Assembly (NCBI RefSeq): GCF_001552195.1
Contig: NZ_BCQS01000032.1
Location: 62,001 to 126,000 of the forward strand
DNA length: 64,000 nt
Source: Actinomadura latina NBRC 106108
GTDB taxonomy: Bacteria; Actinomycetota; Actinomycetes; Streptosporangiales; Streptosporangiaceae
Direction of reading: 5' to 3'
Position numbers and translations under genes: made by a program
In this document: positions 17,032-24,681 of the stretch, in pieces
How positions within the stretch are numbered: position 1 is the stretch's first letter
How the letters are laid out: each line of letters begins with the position of its first letter
Notes under the pieces: model-generated
What the model saw: only the letters and a program-made list of their open reading frames with translations
The model's database searches: none
Told to the model about the DNA's origin: nothing

Positions 17032-18008
17032 ATGGCCGCTTTCTGCGCGTCGGGCTCACCGGCGGGTTCGCCGGCGCCCCGATCGGTGACGGCGAAGAAG
17101 ACGTCGTCGAGATCCGGGGAATGGATGGAGAGGTGGTCGACTTCGACGGACCGGTCGCCGAACCGGTCCAGCAGTTCCTTGAGCGACGCGACACTGCCGT
17201 CGCTGGGCACGTCCACCGAGAACATGTCGCGATCGCACGGCAGGTCGCCGAGGACGCGGAGCGCGGCGTCCAGGCTCCCGGCGTCGGCGAACGTCAGCGT
17301 CACGTGGCCGCCCGGCACCAGCTTCTTCAGCTCCTGCGGCGTGCCCTCCGCGACCAGCCTCCCGCCGTCCAGCATCGCGATCCGGTGCGCGAGCCGGTCG
17401 GCCTCCTCCAGCATCTGGGTGGTCAGGAAGATCGTGGTCCCGTCGTCCACCAGCTCCTGGACGATCTGCCACATCGTGCGCCGGCTGCGCGGGTCGAGGC
17501 CGGTCGTCGGCTCGTCGAGGAAGATGATCGCCGGCCGCCCCATCAGGCTCATCGCCAGGTCGAGCCGCCGCTTCATCCCGCCCGAGTAGTTCGCGGCGGC
17601 CTTGCCGGCGGCGTCGGCGAGGTCGAACCGCTCCAGCAGCGCGGTCGTTCTCGCCCGCCCCTCCTGCCTGCCCAGATGCGCGAGATCCGCCATCAGGAGC
17701 AGGTTCTCCTCGCCGGTGAGCAGCTTGTCGACGGCGGAGAACTGGCCGGTCACGCCGATCGCCGCGCGCACGGCGCGCGGTTCCTTCACCACGTCGTGGC
17801 CCGCGACGCGCACGCGGCCGGCGTCGGCGCCGATGAGAGTGGTCAATATCTGCACGGTCGTCGTCTTGCCGGCTCCGTTGGGCCCGAGCAATGAGAAGAC
17901 GGTGCCGGCCGGAACCTCGAAATCGATACCGTCGAGCACCGTCTGCTTGCCGAACGACTTTCTGAGCCCGGCTACCTCGATCGCGTTGCCCGATGACGCG
18001 ATGGCCAT
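17028..18008 (-). CDS. Daunorubicin-resistance-type ABC transporter ATPase (DrrA-like)
   Basis: The 326-residue ATPase has Walker A GPNGAGKTT near residue 43, the Q-loop VTGQFSAVD, the signature YSGGMKRRLDLA, Walker B IIFLDEPTTGLD and a switch-region TTQMLEEADRLAHR. The C-terminal extension of about 80 residues (after GGRLVAEGTPQELK) is the DrrA-type regulatory domain. A good ribosome site (AAGGTGAGG) precedes ATG 18008. It is divergent from the StrR-like regulator across a 595-bp region and coupled to the permease. Confidence 0.93.
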   Translation of the reverse strand: MAIASSGNAIEVAGLRKSFGKQTVLDGIDFEVPAGTVFSLLGPNGAGKTTTVQILTTLIGADAGRVRVAGHDVVKEPRAVRAAIGVTGQFSAVDKLLTGEENLLLMADLAHLGRQEGRARTTALLERFDLADAAGKAAANYSGGMKRRLDLAMSLMGRPAIIFLDEPTTGLDPRSRRTMWQIVQELVDDGTTIFLTTQMLEEADRLAHRIAMLDGGRLVAEGTPQELKKLVPGGHVTLTFADAGSLDAALRVLGDLPCDRDMFSVDVPSDGSVASLKELLDRFGDRSVEVDHLSIHSPDLDDVFFAVTDRGAGEPAGEPDAQKAAM

Positions 18009-18603
18009 TTAGCGGTCCTCACCTTCTCATGCGGTGCGGAGGAAATCAGTGAAGGCGCAGACGGTACCACGGCCGAATTCGGGTGACACCAGAGCTTTAT
18101 GAGAGTTGCGGCCACCGGGTGACGCCCCGTGGAATGCTGCATAAGCTGAGCGTACGCACCGCTCCGGCACGTCACTACGACCGGCCGGGTTAGGGACCGT
18201 CGGGATCGGGATTATGGCATGTCACTAAGTCCGGCAGTATCGGCCGGCCCTGCCGAGAAGGCCGCATGCGGATATTCCGCAGCCGACCGAGCGCGCCGCC
18301 GGCGGACCATTCCGGCATTGAAGCGCGCTACCTGCGGATGGATACTGGGCGTGCGGCGATGATCACTCTGTGCCGTTTCGAAACCGACCGGCGGCCGATC
18401 GCGGTGAAGTGAGCGCGACCGCGCCGGTATACGACGAAAGTCGTATCCCCGTATACAACTCACCGCTCAATCGTTGCTGAGACGCCCCGGTGGTATCGCG
18501 GACCGCAGTGGTCCCTGTTTTACTCATCGTGGCCGAGGCGGGCAGGGACCAAGACCAGCTCGCCTTAGGGCTCCGGGATGTTCCACGAGAACAGGGGGCT
18601 GCA
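18009..18603. promoter_or_regulatory. Divergent regulatory region between exporter and StrR-like regulator
   Basis: This gap of about 595 bp has no supported gene and must hold the exporter promoter (minus) and the regulator promoter (plus). Visible elements are a 10-bp palindrome GTTTCGAAAC (18375-18384), a 7-bp inverted repeat ATACGAC-GAAA-GTCGTAT (18429-18446), and two GTATAC copies (18427 and 18451). The GTTTCGA half resembles StrR-type half-sites (GTTCGA), a similarity from memory. No clear -35/-10 pair stands out. Confidence 0.45.
18429..18446. promoter_or_regulatory. Inverted repeat, candidate operator
   Basis: ATACGAC and GTCGTAT form a perfect 7-bp inverted repeat with a GAAA centre, flanked by direct copies of GTATAC. 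It lies about 160 bp upstream of the likely TTG start of the StrR-like gene. Confidence 0.4.
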
Positions 18604-19605
18604 TTGAGCATTACATCCGTCAGTTCGTTTCCGGAGGACGGGGCCACCGGGAGGGCGATCCTTCGAGAGGTGCGCGACAGCGACACCGTCGAGGTCCTCA
18701 TCGCCGAACTCCTGCCGGCGAACTCACCGCGGCTCGCGCAAGTCGACGAGCATATTCAGGTGCTGTCGGAAGCCGATACCGAACTCCCGCCTATTCTGGT
18801 GCATCGTAACACTCTGCGAGTGATCGACGGCATGCACCGGCTCCGCGCGGCGCAGCGCCGCGGCGCCACGTCCATCTACGTCCGGTATTTCGACGGCGAC
18901 GAGCGCGAAGCCTTCGTGATGTCGGTCCGGCTCAACAGCGCGCACGGGCTGCCGCTGACGCTCGCCGACCGGAAGAACGCGGCACTGCGCATCATCAATT
19001 ACCACCCGGAATGGTCCGACCGTGCGATCGCCGCGCTGGTCGGCATCTCCGACAAGACGGTCGGCGCCATCCGGCGCCGGGAGGGCGACAACCTCCCGCA
19101 GCCCGCCGCCCGCATCGGCCGCGACAACGAGACCTACCCGCTCAGCTCGATGCAGGGGCGGCTGCGCGCCAGCGAGTTGTTCCGGCAGAACCCGAACGCC
19201 ACCACCCGCGAGGTCGCGCGGCTCGCGCAGATCTCCGCGACCACCGCCAAGGACGTCCGGAACAGGCTGCTGCGCGGCGAGGACCCCGTTCCGCCGAAGC
19301 AGCGGGAGAACAGGGGCGCCGCCGCCGGCGAGGCGCCCGTCCGGACCGGGGGGCCGGCACGGCGGCCGCCGACGATCGCGCTCAGCCGGCTGCGCACCGA
19401 CCCCTCACTGCGCTTCTCCGAGTCGGGCCGCACGCTCCTGCGCTGGCTCGAGGCCCTCGGCAGCGACCCGGACGAATGGGTCTCGATCGCCGACAGCGTG
19501 CCCAGCCATTGCGCGCCGGCGGTGGCCGAGATGGCGCGGCAGCGCTCCGAGGACTGGCGCAGTTTCGCCCTGGCCCTGGACCGGCGCGTTCAGGCGACCT
19601 CGTGA
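18604..19605 (+). CDS. StrR/ParB-like pathway-specific transcriptional activator
   Basis: This protein of about 333 residues matches the StrR family of antibiotic-cluster activators. A ParB/Spo0J-like N-terminal domain (about 30-130) contains LLPANSPR, LPPILVHRNTLRVIDGMHRL and HGLPLTLADRK. It is followed by a helix-turn-helix (about 136-160, SDRAIAALVGISDKTVGAIR) and a second helix-turn-helix-like segment (TTREVARLAQISATTAKDVRN). I favour the TTG start at 18604 because AGGGGG precedes it and the N-terminus then has family length; the frame is open back to a GTG at 18490. StrR homologues activate streptomycin, glycopeptide and aminocoumarin genes. It heads the StrR-MbtH plus-strand unit. Confidence 0.85.
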   Translation: MSITSVSSFPEDGATGRAILREVRDSDTVEVLIAELLPANSPRLAQVDEHIQVLSEADTELPPILVHRNTLRVIDGMHRLRAAQRRGATSIYVRYFDGDEREAFVMSVRLNSAHGLPLTLADRKNAALRIINYHPEWSDRAIAALVGISDKTVGAIRRREGDNLPQPAARIGRDNETYPLSSMQGRLRASELFRQNPNATTREVARLAQISATTAKDVRNRLLRGEDPVPPKQRENRGAAAGEAPVRTGGPARRPPTIALSRLRTDPSLRFSESGRTLLRWLEALGSDPDEWVSIADSVPSHCAPAVAEMARQRSEDWRSFALALDRRVQATS

Positions 19606-19667
19606 TCCGGCGCATTACGCCGGTAATCTGAGCTCACCGAACTCATATTCCGATAACGGGAGACGCT

Positions 19668-19901
19668 ATGAGCACAAACCCATTCGACGACGAGTCCGGC
19701 AGGTTCTTCGTGCTCGTCAACGAAGAAGAGCAGTACTCGCTGTGGCCGGCCTTCGCCGAGGTCCCGGACGGCTGGCGGATCGTTTTCGGCGAGGACGGCC
19801 GCGCGGAATGCCTGGACTATGTCGAGAGGACATGGACCGACATGCGCCCCAAAAGCCTCCGGCTGGCCATGGCGGCGGAAGGCGAGAACGGCACCCCCTG
19901 A
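19668..19901 (+). CDS. MbtH-like protein
   Basis: This 77-residue protein belongs to the MbtH family, small partners that bind and activate NRPS adenylation domains. It begins MSTNPFDDESGRFFVLVNEEEQ and has the invariant YSLWPAFAEVPDGW core and the ECLDYVERTWTDMRPKSLR C-terminal segment. It lies 62 bp after the StrR-like gene, in the same direction. Likely partners are the NRPS at the right edge and the stand-alone adenylation enzymes of this cluster. Confidence 0.95.
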   Translation: MSTNPFDDESGRFFVLVNEEEQYSLWPAFAEVPDGWRIVFGEDGRAECLDYVERTWTDMRPKSLRLAMAAEGENGTP

Positions 19902-19914
19902 AAAGGGCGGCGAA

Positions 19915-19953
19915 AAGGCCTGGTCCGCTCGACGATCAAGCGAACCAGGCCTT
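19915..19953. terminator. Bidirectional terminator between MbtH and cold-shock genes
   Basis: A 10-bp perfect stem (AAGGCCTGGT, ACCAGGCCTT) continues inward after one mismatch with CGCT/AGCG and ends in a 9-nt loop. It sits between two convergent genes and is flanked by an A-rich and a T-containing side, so it probably terminates both. Confidence 0.75.
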
Positions 19954-19961
19954 CGGTGTTC

Positions 19962-20381
19962 TCAGCGGTCCACCCAGCCGTGGGACTGCGCCAGCACCAC
20001 CACCCGCTCCCGCACGTCGAGAATCTGCGCTCCCGACAGGGACGGGACGGCATGGAGCAGCGCCTCCGTCAGCTCGCGCTCGAACTCTCTCGCCGAGAGC
20101 ACGTCGCACAGGTCGTCGCCGTCCGACGGCTCCGTCCGGAGCTGGCGCGCGTCCTGCCGCGCCGGGGCGGCGTCCCGCGACACCACCGTGACCCTGGACG
20201 CCTTCGGCCCCCGGTCACCCTCGTCCATGACGAACTCCACGACCTGCCCCGGGAACATCAGGCTCTTGTCCACGAGCAGGTCGTTGACGTGGACGAAGAC
20301 GTCCTCGCCACCGGATTCGGGTGCCACGAACCCGTACCCCTTGATCCGGTCGAACGATACGACCGATCCTCTAGTCACCAC
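19962..20381 (-). CDS. Cold-shock-domain protein with C-terminal extension
   Basis: The first 70 residues are a cold-shock domain with RNP1-like KGYGFVAPE and RNP2-like DVFVHVNDL motifs, predicting single-stranded nucleic acid binding. Ordinary CspA proteins end there; this 139-residue protein adds about 65 residues ending in a helical segment (EFERELTEALLHAVPSL, then VRERVVVLAQSHGWVDR). The start is one of two adjacent GTG codons (20381 or 20378). It is the last gene of the minus-strand run and is within the cluster. It may be an RNA chaperone or regulator; there is no direct evidence. Confidence 0.8.
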   Translation of the reverse strand: MVTRGSVVSFDRIKGYGFVAPESGGEDVFVHVNDLLVDKSLMFPGQVVEFVMDEGDRGPKASRVTVVSRDAAPARQDARQLRTEPSDGDDLCDVLSAREFERELTEALLHAVPSLSGAQILDVRERVVVLAQSHGWVDR

Positions 20382-20443
20382 AGACCACCCACATCCACCC
20401 AGCAAGTCGAGCGTATACGCGTCCTCTCGAAATGTAGCGGCTC

Positions 20444-21520
20444 CTACCGCTCGGACGCCCGCACCCTCCGCAGCCAGCCGTGCCGGTCCGGCAGCCGTCC
20501 GGCCTGCACGCCGGAGAGCGCGTCGAAGAGCCGGCCCGTCACCTCGCCCGGCGACCCGTCGCCGACCGTCCAGCCGCCCTCCTCGGATCTCACCTCGCCG
20601 ACGGCGGTGATGCGGGCGGCCGTGCCGCACGCGAACACCTCGCTGATCTCCCCGGATTCGCATCCGGCGCGCCAGCCGTCGAGGCTCACCGCCTCCTCCG
20701 CGGCCGGGACGCCGAGCGCGGGCGCGAGGCGCAGGATCGAGTCCCGGGTCACGCCGGGCAGCAGGCTGCCGTTCAGCGGCGGCGTCACCACACGCGCGTC
20801 CGGCCCGGCGCCGTGGACGAAGAACAGATTCATTCCGCCCATCTCCTCGACCCAGCGGCGTTCCACCGGGTCGAGCCAGACGACCTGGTCGCAGCCCCGC
20901 TCCCTGGCCGCCTCCTGGGCCATGAGCGAACCGGCGTAGTTGCCGGCGCACTTGGCGGATCCGGTGCCGCCGGGCGCGGCGCGCGAGAACTCCTCGGTGA
21001 CCCAGACGGTGACCGGACGCTGCCCGGACCCGAAGTAGCCCTCGGTGAGGAAGGCCATGAGCAGGAAGCGGTACTCGCGCGCGGGACGCAGGGCCAGCGT
21101 GCGCTCGGTCGCGAAGATGATCGGACGCAGGTACATGCTGACGCCCGGGTCGTCGGGGAGTGCCCGCTGGTCCGCGCCGACGAGCGCGTCCACCGCCGCC
21201 AGGAAGTCGGCCTCGGGCAGCTCCGGCATCATGAGCCTGCGGGCGGACGCGCGCAGCCGGGCGGCGTGCGCCTCCGGCCGGAAGACGGCGACGCCGCCGG
21301 GCACGCGGTGCGCCTTCAGGCCCTCGAAGACGACCTGCCCGTAGTGCAGGCCGATCATGGCCGGGTCCAGGACGAGCGGCGCGTGCGGCTGCAGCGACAT
21401 GCCGTGCCAGCCGCGGTCGGCGGTCCATTCCAGCGAGACCATGTGGTCGGTGAACGCCGTGCCGAACGCGAACGATCCGGGGCCCGTCTCCGCGCGTGGG
21501 GAATCAGAACTCGTGAGCAT
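20444..21520 (-). CDS. Branched-chain amino acid aminotransferase (IlvE-type), cluster paralogue
   Basis: This 358-residue fold-type IV PLP aminotransferase has the PLP lysine near residue 190 in GTGSAKCAGNYAGSL, the family motif GLHYGQVVFEGLKAHR, and EISEVFACGTAARITAVGEV near the C-terminus. It exchanges the amino group between glutamate and branched-chain keto acids. A ribosome site GGGAGG precedes ATG 21520. Its position suggests it supplies or recycles an amino acid for the product, for example an NRPS substrate. It could instead be the housekeeping enzyme, since no other ilvE is visible. Confidence 0.9.
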   Translation of the reverse strand: MLTSSDSPRAETGPGSFAFGTAFTDHMVSLEWTADRGWHGMSLQPHAPLVLDPAMIGLHYGQVVFEGLKAHRVPGGVAVFRPEAHAARLRASARRLMMPELPEADFLAAVDALVGADQRALPDDPGVSMYLRPIIFATERTLALRPAREYRFLLMAFLTEGYFGSGQRPVTVWVTEEFSRAAPGGTGSAKCAGNYAGSLMAQEAARERGCDQVVWLDPVERRWVEEMGGMNLFFVHGAGPDARVVTPPLNGSLLPGVTRDSILRLAPALGVPAAEEAVSLDGWRAGCESGEISEVFACGTAARITAVGEVRSEEGGWTVGDGSPGEVTGRLFDALSGVQAGRLPDRHGWLRRVRASER

Positions 21521-21540
21521 TTCAGACCTCCCGCTTCCGG

Positions 21541-21915
21541 CTACACCAGCGGCGTGAAGAAATAGGTGTCCCGCCGGGCGATCCGCGCGCCGCCGAAGAC
21601 GAAGAAGTCGGCGAAGCGGAGGTCGACCTCGGTGCCGTCCTTCAGGACGCCCGCGAAGGCGCCGGTGACCGCGATCTGGGAGCCGTGCGCCACGACCCGG
21701 TCCAGCGTGTGGCGGCCGCGGTCGATGACGCGTCCGCCGCCGTAGAACACGGCCAGGTCGGCGCGTCCGCGCATGACGGGGTGGCCGGGACGGCTGTAGA
21801 CGGCGTCGTCGGCGAACAGGTCGAGCAGCCCGTCGACGTCGCCGGCGTCGACCAGCCGGTAGTACTCGCGGACGGCCGCTTCTTCCAGGTCGGTTTCCTG
21901 GGGCTGGTTCAGCAT
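21541..21915 (-). CDS. SnoaL/NTF2-fold protein
   Basis: This 124-residue protein has the NTF2-like pattern: REYYRLVDAGDVDGLLDLFADDAVYSRPGHPVMRG is split between a helical start and the first strands, and a strand-rich second half ends at DTYFFTPLV. Members act as cyclases, isomerases or binding proteins in polyketide pathways, but many have no known reaction. The ATG at 21915 has AGGAAAT upstream; the open frame extends back to 22011 without good initiation signals. It lies 21 bp upstream of the aminotransferase. Function is unassigned. Confidence 0.75.
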   Translation of the reverse strand: MLNQPQETDLEEAAVREYYRLVDAGDVDGLLDLFADDAVYSRPGHPVMRGRADLAVFYGGGRVIDRGRHTLDRVVAHGSQIAVTGAFAGVLKDGTEVDLRFADFFVFGGARIARRDTYFFTPLV

Positions 21916-22015
21916 GGGCGGATTTCCTATCTCGGAGGTCGATGGAAAATGGGCGTCGAAAATGCCGATCCTCCGCAACCCATTTCGCGAATTGCCGCCT
22001 GACGACGTCACTACA

Positions 22016-24661
22016 TCAGGGCTCGCCGACGTCCGTCAATCGGCGGCCGGGCCGGATCCGCGCGGCGCCGAGTTCGGCCGCCAGAAAGGTTCGGCTCCGT
22101 ATTCCGAGCTTGCGGTAGACGCGGGTGAGGTGCTGCTCGACGGTGCTGACCGTGATGCGCAGGTCGCCGCTGATCTCCTGGTTCGTCAGGCCGAGCGCGG
22201 CGAGTTCCGCGACGCGCATCTCGGCCTCACTGATCGATTCCGCGCCGCCGGCCCGCTCAGCCCGCTCGCCGGCCTCGGCCCCGGTCTCGCGCCGCCCGGA
22301 CCGCTCCAGCATCCGGGCGGTCCGGCGCGCCTCCCACCGGTCGCCGCTCTCGGCGAACTTCCCGGCGGCCCGCCCGAGGCCCGTCCCCAGGCCGGCGGGC
22401 TCCCCGGCGAGCGCGAGCACCCGCAGGGACAGTCCGCGGGTGTAGGCGTCGGTCTCGGCCGCCAGGTCCAGCTGCCGGACGGCGAGGTCCCGCGCGGCGC
22501 CGAGGTCGCCGAGTTCGAGGTGCGCGGCGGCCAGGTCCGCGCGCCACGGGGCGATGACCGGCAGGTCGGCGCCCCGGGCGGCGAGCATCCGCCGGCACTC
22601 CTGGAAGTCGCCGACCGCCGCGAGGAGCTGCCCGGTGGCCAGGTGGTACTGGCCGCGCGCCCGGACGTACCGGATGCCGGCGACCGTCCCGTACATCCCC
22701 TCCGGGACGTGCCGGGCAAGGACGGCGGCGGCGCGGTCGTACGCGCCCTCCGCCGTGTACGCGAGGAGCAGCGTGCCGAGCGGGTCGCAGATCGCCGGCC
22801 CCCAGTCCTGGTCCGGCAGCAGGCTCAGCGCCTCCCGGGCCAGGTCGGCCGCGTGGCCGGGGTCGCCCGCGCGCATGGCGGCTCCGGACCACATGCCGGT
22901 GAGCGCCGCCTGCCAGGTCGCCGCGCCGCGCCGGGCGGCCTCGGCCCGCAGGGAGCACCACCAGGTCTCGGCCTCGTCGGTCCGGCCGGCGTAGACGAGC
23001 GCGAGGAGCGCGGTCAGCAGCGCTTCGAGGGTGTCGTCCGCGAGCCGGCAGCCGCTGAGGATCCGCTCGGCCGCGGCCGTGGACGCCTCGTTCCCGGACT
23101 GGCGCCAGATGCGCGACAGCTCCGTCGCGGTGGACCGCCAGGGGTCGTCCTCCTGGACGGGGCCGGGCAGCGCGGGGCCGGCGGGTCCGAACCACCACTC
23201 GTAGGCGAGCCGGAGCCCGGTCCCGGTGCGGGCGCCGCCCTGGCCGGCCGCGGCCTGCCACGCGTCCCGGCAGGCCGCCTCGTCCCCCTGCCAGATTGCC
23301 CTGCGCGCGATGGCGGCGGCGTCGGCCGCCGGCGCCGGGCCCTCCGGCGGCAGTTCCAGGAGCGCGTCGAGATAGAACCCGCCGGCGGACGGGCTCACGC
23401 GCCAGGTGCTCCGGGCCAGCGATCGCAGGATCGGCCGCCGGTCGCCGTCCGTGGCCGCCGAGGCGAGCGCCAGGTCGAGGCACTGCCTGCCGAAATCGGC
23501 CGCGTCGCCCGCGGTGGCCTGCTCCGCGGCCCGCAGCAGCGCCGCCACCGCCCAGCGCCCCGCCCCGGAGCCGGCGGCGAGCAGGTGCGCGGCCACCTCC
23601 CGCGGCGGCGCCGCCCGCTGCGCCTTCAACTCGGCCGCCCGCCGGTGGGCCGCCGCCCGCGTCTCCGGCGCGAGCCCGCCGAGGACGGCCGCCTCGACGG
23701 CGGCGTGCCGGAACCGGCCGCCGGCCAGCAGCCCGGAGCCGGTCAGCGCCTCGGCCGCCGCCTCGGCGGCGCCGGGCGGGATCCGCGCCAGGCCGGCGAT
23801 GACCGGGGGCGAGGACCCCGGGCCGAAGACGGCGATCGCGCCGGCCGCCTCGCGCAGCGGCGGGTCCCAGCGGTCCAGGTAGGAGAGCACGGCCGCGGCG
23901 AACGCCCCGGCGGGCGCCGGCGCGCCGATGGCGCCGCTGCCGAGGTAGTCCTCGATCAGGGCGTCGACCAGCATGGGAATGCCTGCGCTGAGCGCGTGGA
24001 CCCGGGCCGCCAGGGGGTCGCCGACGCGCTCGCCGAGCCGGTCGCGGAGCCGGTCGCGCACGGCGGCCCCGGACAGCGGCGCCAGCCGGACGTGGTGGTG
24101 CGCGTGCCGGGTGAACGGCAGGTCCCGGCCCGCCGCGCCCGGACGTTCGCGGACGCTGACGACGATCGTCAGCCGTGCCGAGCGGAGCCTGCGCTGGAGG
24201 TGCTGGAGCAGCAGCACCGAGGCGCGGTCCGCGAGATGGACGTCGTCGACGGCGATGACCACCGGCTGTTCGCGGGCCGGCCTCAGCAGCACCTGGGCGA
24301 GCCGCCGGACCAGGTGCGCGGCGGCCGGCGGCACCTCGGCGGCGGAGTGCGCGCAGAGCGCCGCGCCGTGGAAGGCCTCGATGACGCGCCCGGCCTCCTC
24401 CGCCGCGGCCTGGGGCAGCCCCGGCCCGCTGACCAGCTGGTCGATGACGCCGAAGGCGAGTTCCCGCTCGTCCGCCGCGCCGGTGGCGCTCAGCGCGCAC
24501 ACGCCGTCCCGGGCGGCGGCGTCGAGGAGGCCGCCGAGCAGCACGGTCTTCCCGCACGCGACGCCGCCGCTGACGAGGACCAGCCGCCCCTCCCCCGCGC
24601 GGTCGTCCGCGAGGCGCTCGCGCAGGGACGCGAGCGCCTCGTCCGGCCCCAGCTCGGCCAC
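22016..24661 (-). CDS. Large ATP-binding LuxR-family (LAL) regulator
   Basis: This protein of about 881 residues is a LAL activator. The N-terminal AAA-type ATPase has Walker A GGVACGKT (about residue 30) and Walker B VVIAVDDVHLAD. A long middle region of helical repeats resembles tetratricopeptide-type folds. The C-terminal LuxR helix-turn-helix contains ISEAEMRVAELAALGLTNQE and STVEQHLTRVYRKLGIRSR. The GTG at 24661 begins VAELGPDEALASLRERL, the usual LAL beginning; there is no strong ribosome site. The start lies only about 20 bp after the radical SAM stop. LAL regulators are typical pathway activators of macrolide clusters. Confidence 0.87.
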   Translation of the reverse strand: MAELGPDEALASLRERLADDRAGEGRLVLVSGGVACGKTVLLGGLLDAAARDGVCALSATGAADERELAFGVIDQLVSGPGLPQAAAEEAGRVIEAFHGAALCAHSAAEVPPAAAHLVRRLAQVLLRPAREQPVVIAVDDVHLADRASVLLLQHLQRRLRSARLTIVVSVRERPGAAGRDLPFTRHAHHHVRLAPLSGAAVRDRLRDRLGERVGDPLAARVHALSAGIPMLVDALIEDYLGSGAIGAPAPAGAFAAAVLSYLDRWDPPLREAAGAIAVFGPGSSPPVIAGLARIPPGAAEAAAEALTGSGLLAGGRFRHAAVEAAVLGGLAPETRAAAHRRAAELKAQRAAPPREVAAHLLAAGSGAGRWAVAALLRAAEQATAGDAADFGRQCLDLALASAATDGDRRPILRSLARSTWRVSPSAGGFYLDALLELPPEGPAPAADAAAIARRAIWQGDEAACRDAWQAAAGQGGARTGTGLRLAYEWWFGPAGPALPGPVQEDDPWRSTATELSRIWRQSGNEASTAAAERILSGCRLADDTLEALLTALLALVYAGRTDEAETWWCSLRAEAARRGAATWQAALTGMWSGAAMRAGDPGHAADLAREALSLLPDQDWGPAICDPLGTLLLAYTAEGAYDRAAAVLARHVPEGMYGTVAGIRYVRARGQYHLATGQLLAAVGDFQECRRMLAARGADLPVIAPWRADLAAAHLELGDLGAARDLAVRQLDLAAETDAYTRGLSLRVLALAGEPAGLGTGLGRAAGKFAESGDRWEARRTARMLERSGRRETGAEAGERAERAGGAESISEAEMRVAELAALGLTNQEISGDLRITVSTVEQHLTRVYRKLGIRSRTFLAAELGAARIRPGRRLTDVGEP

Positions 24662-24681
24662 CGGTCCGCCGGTTCCGCCGG

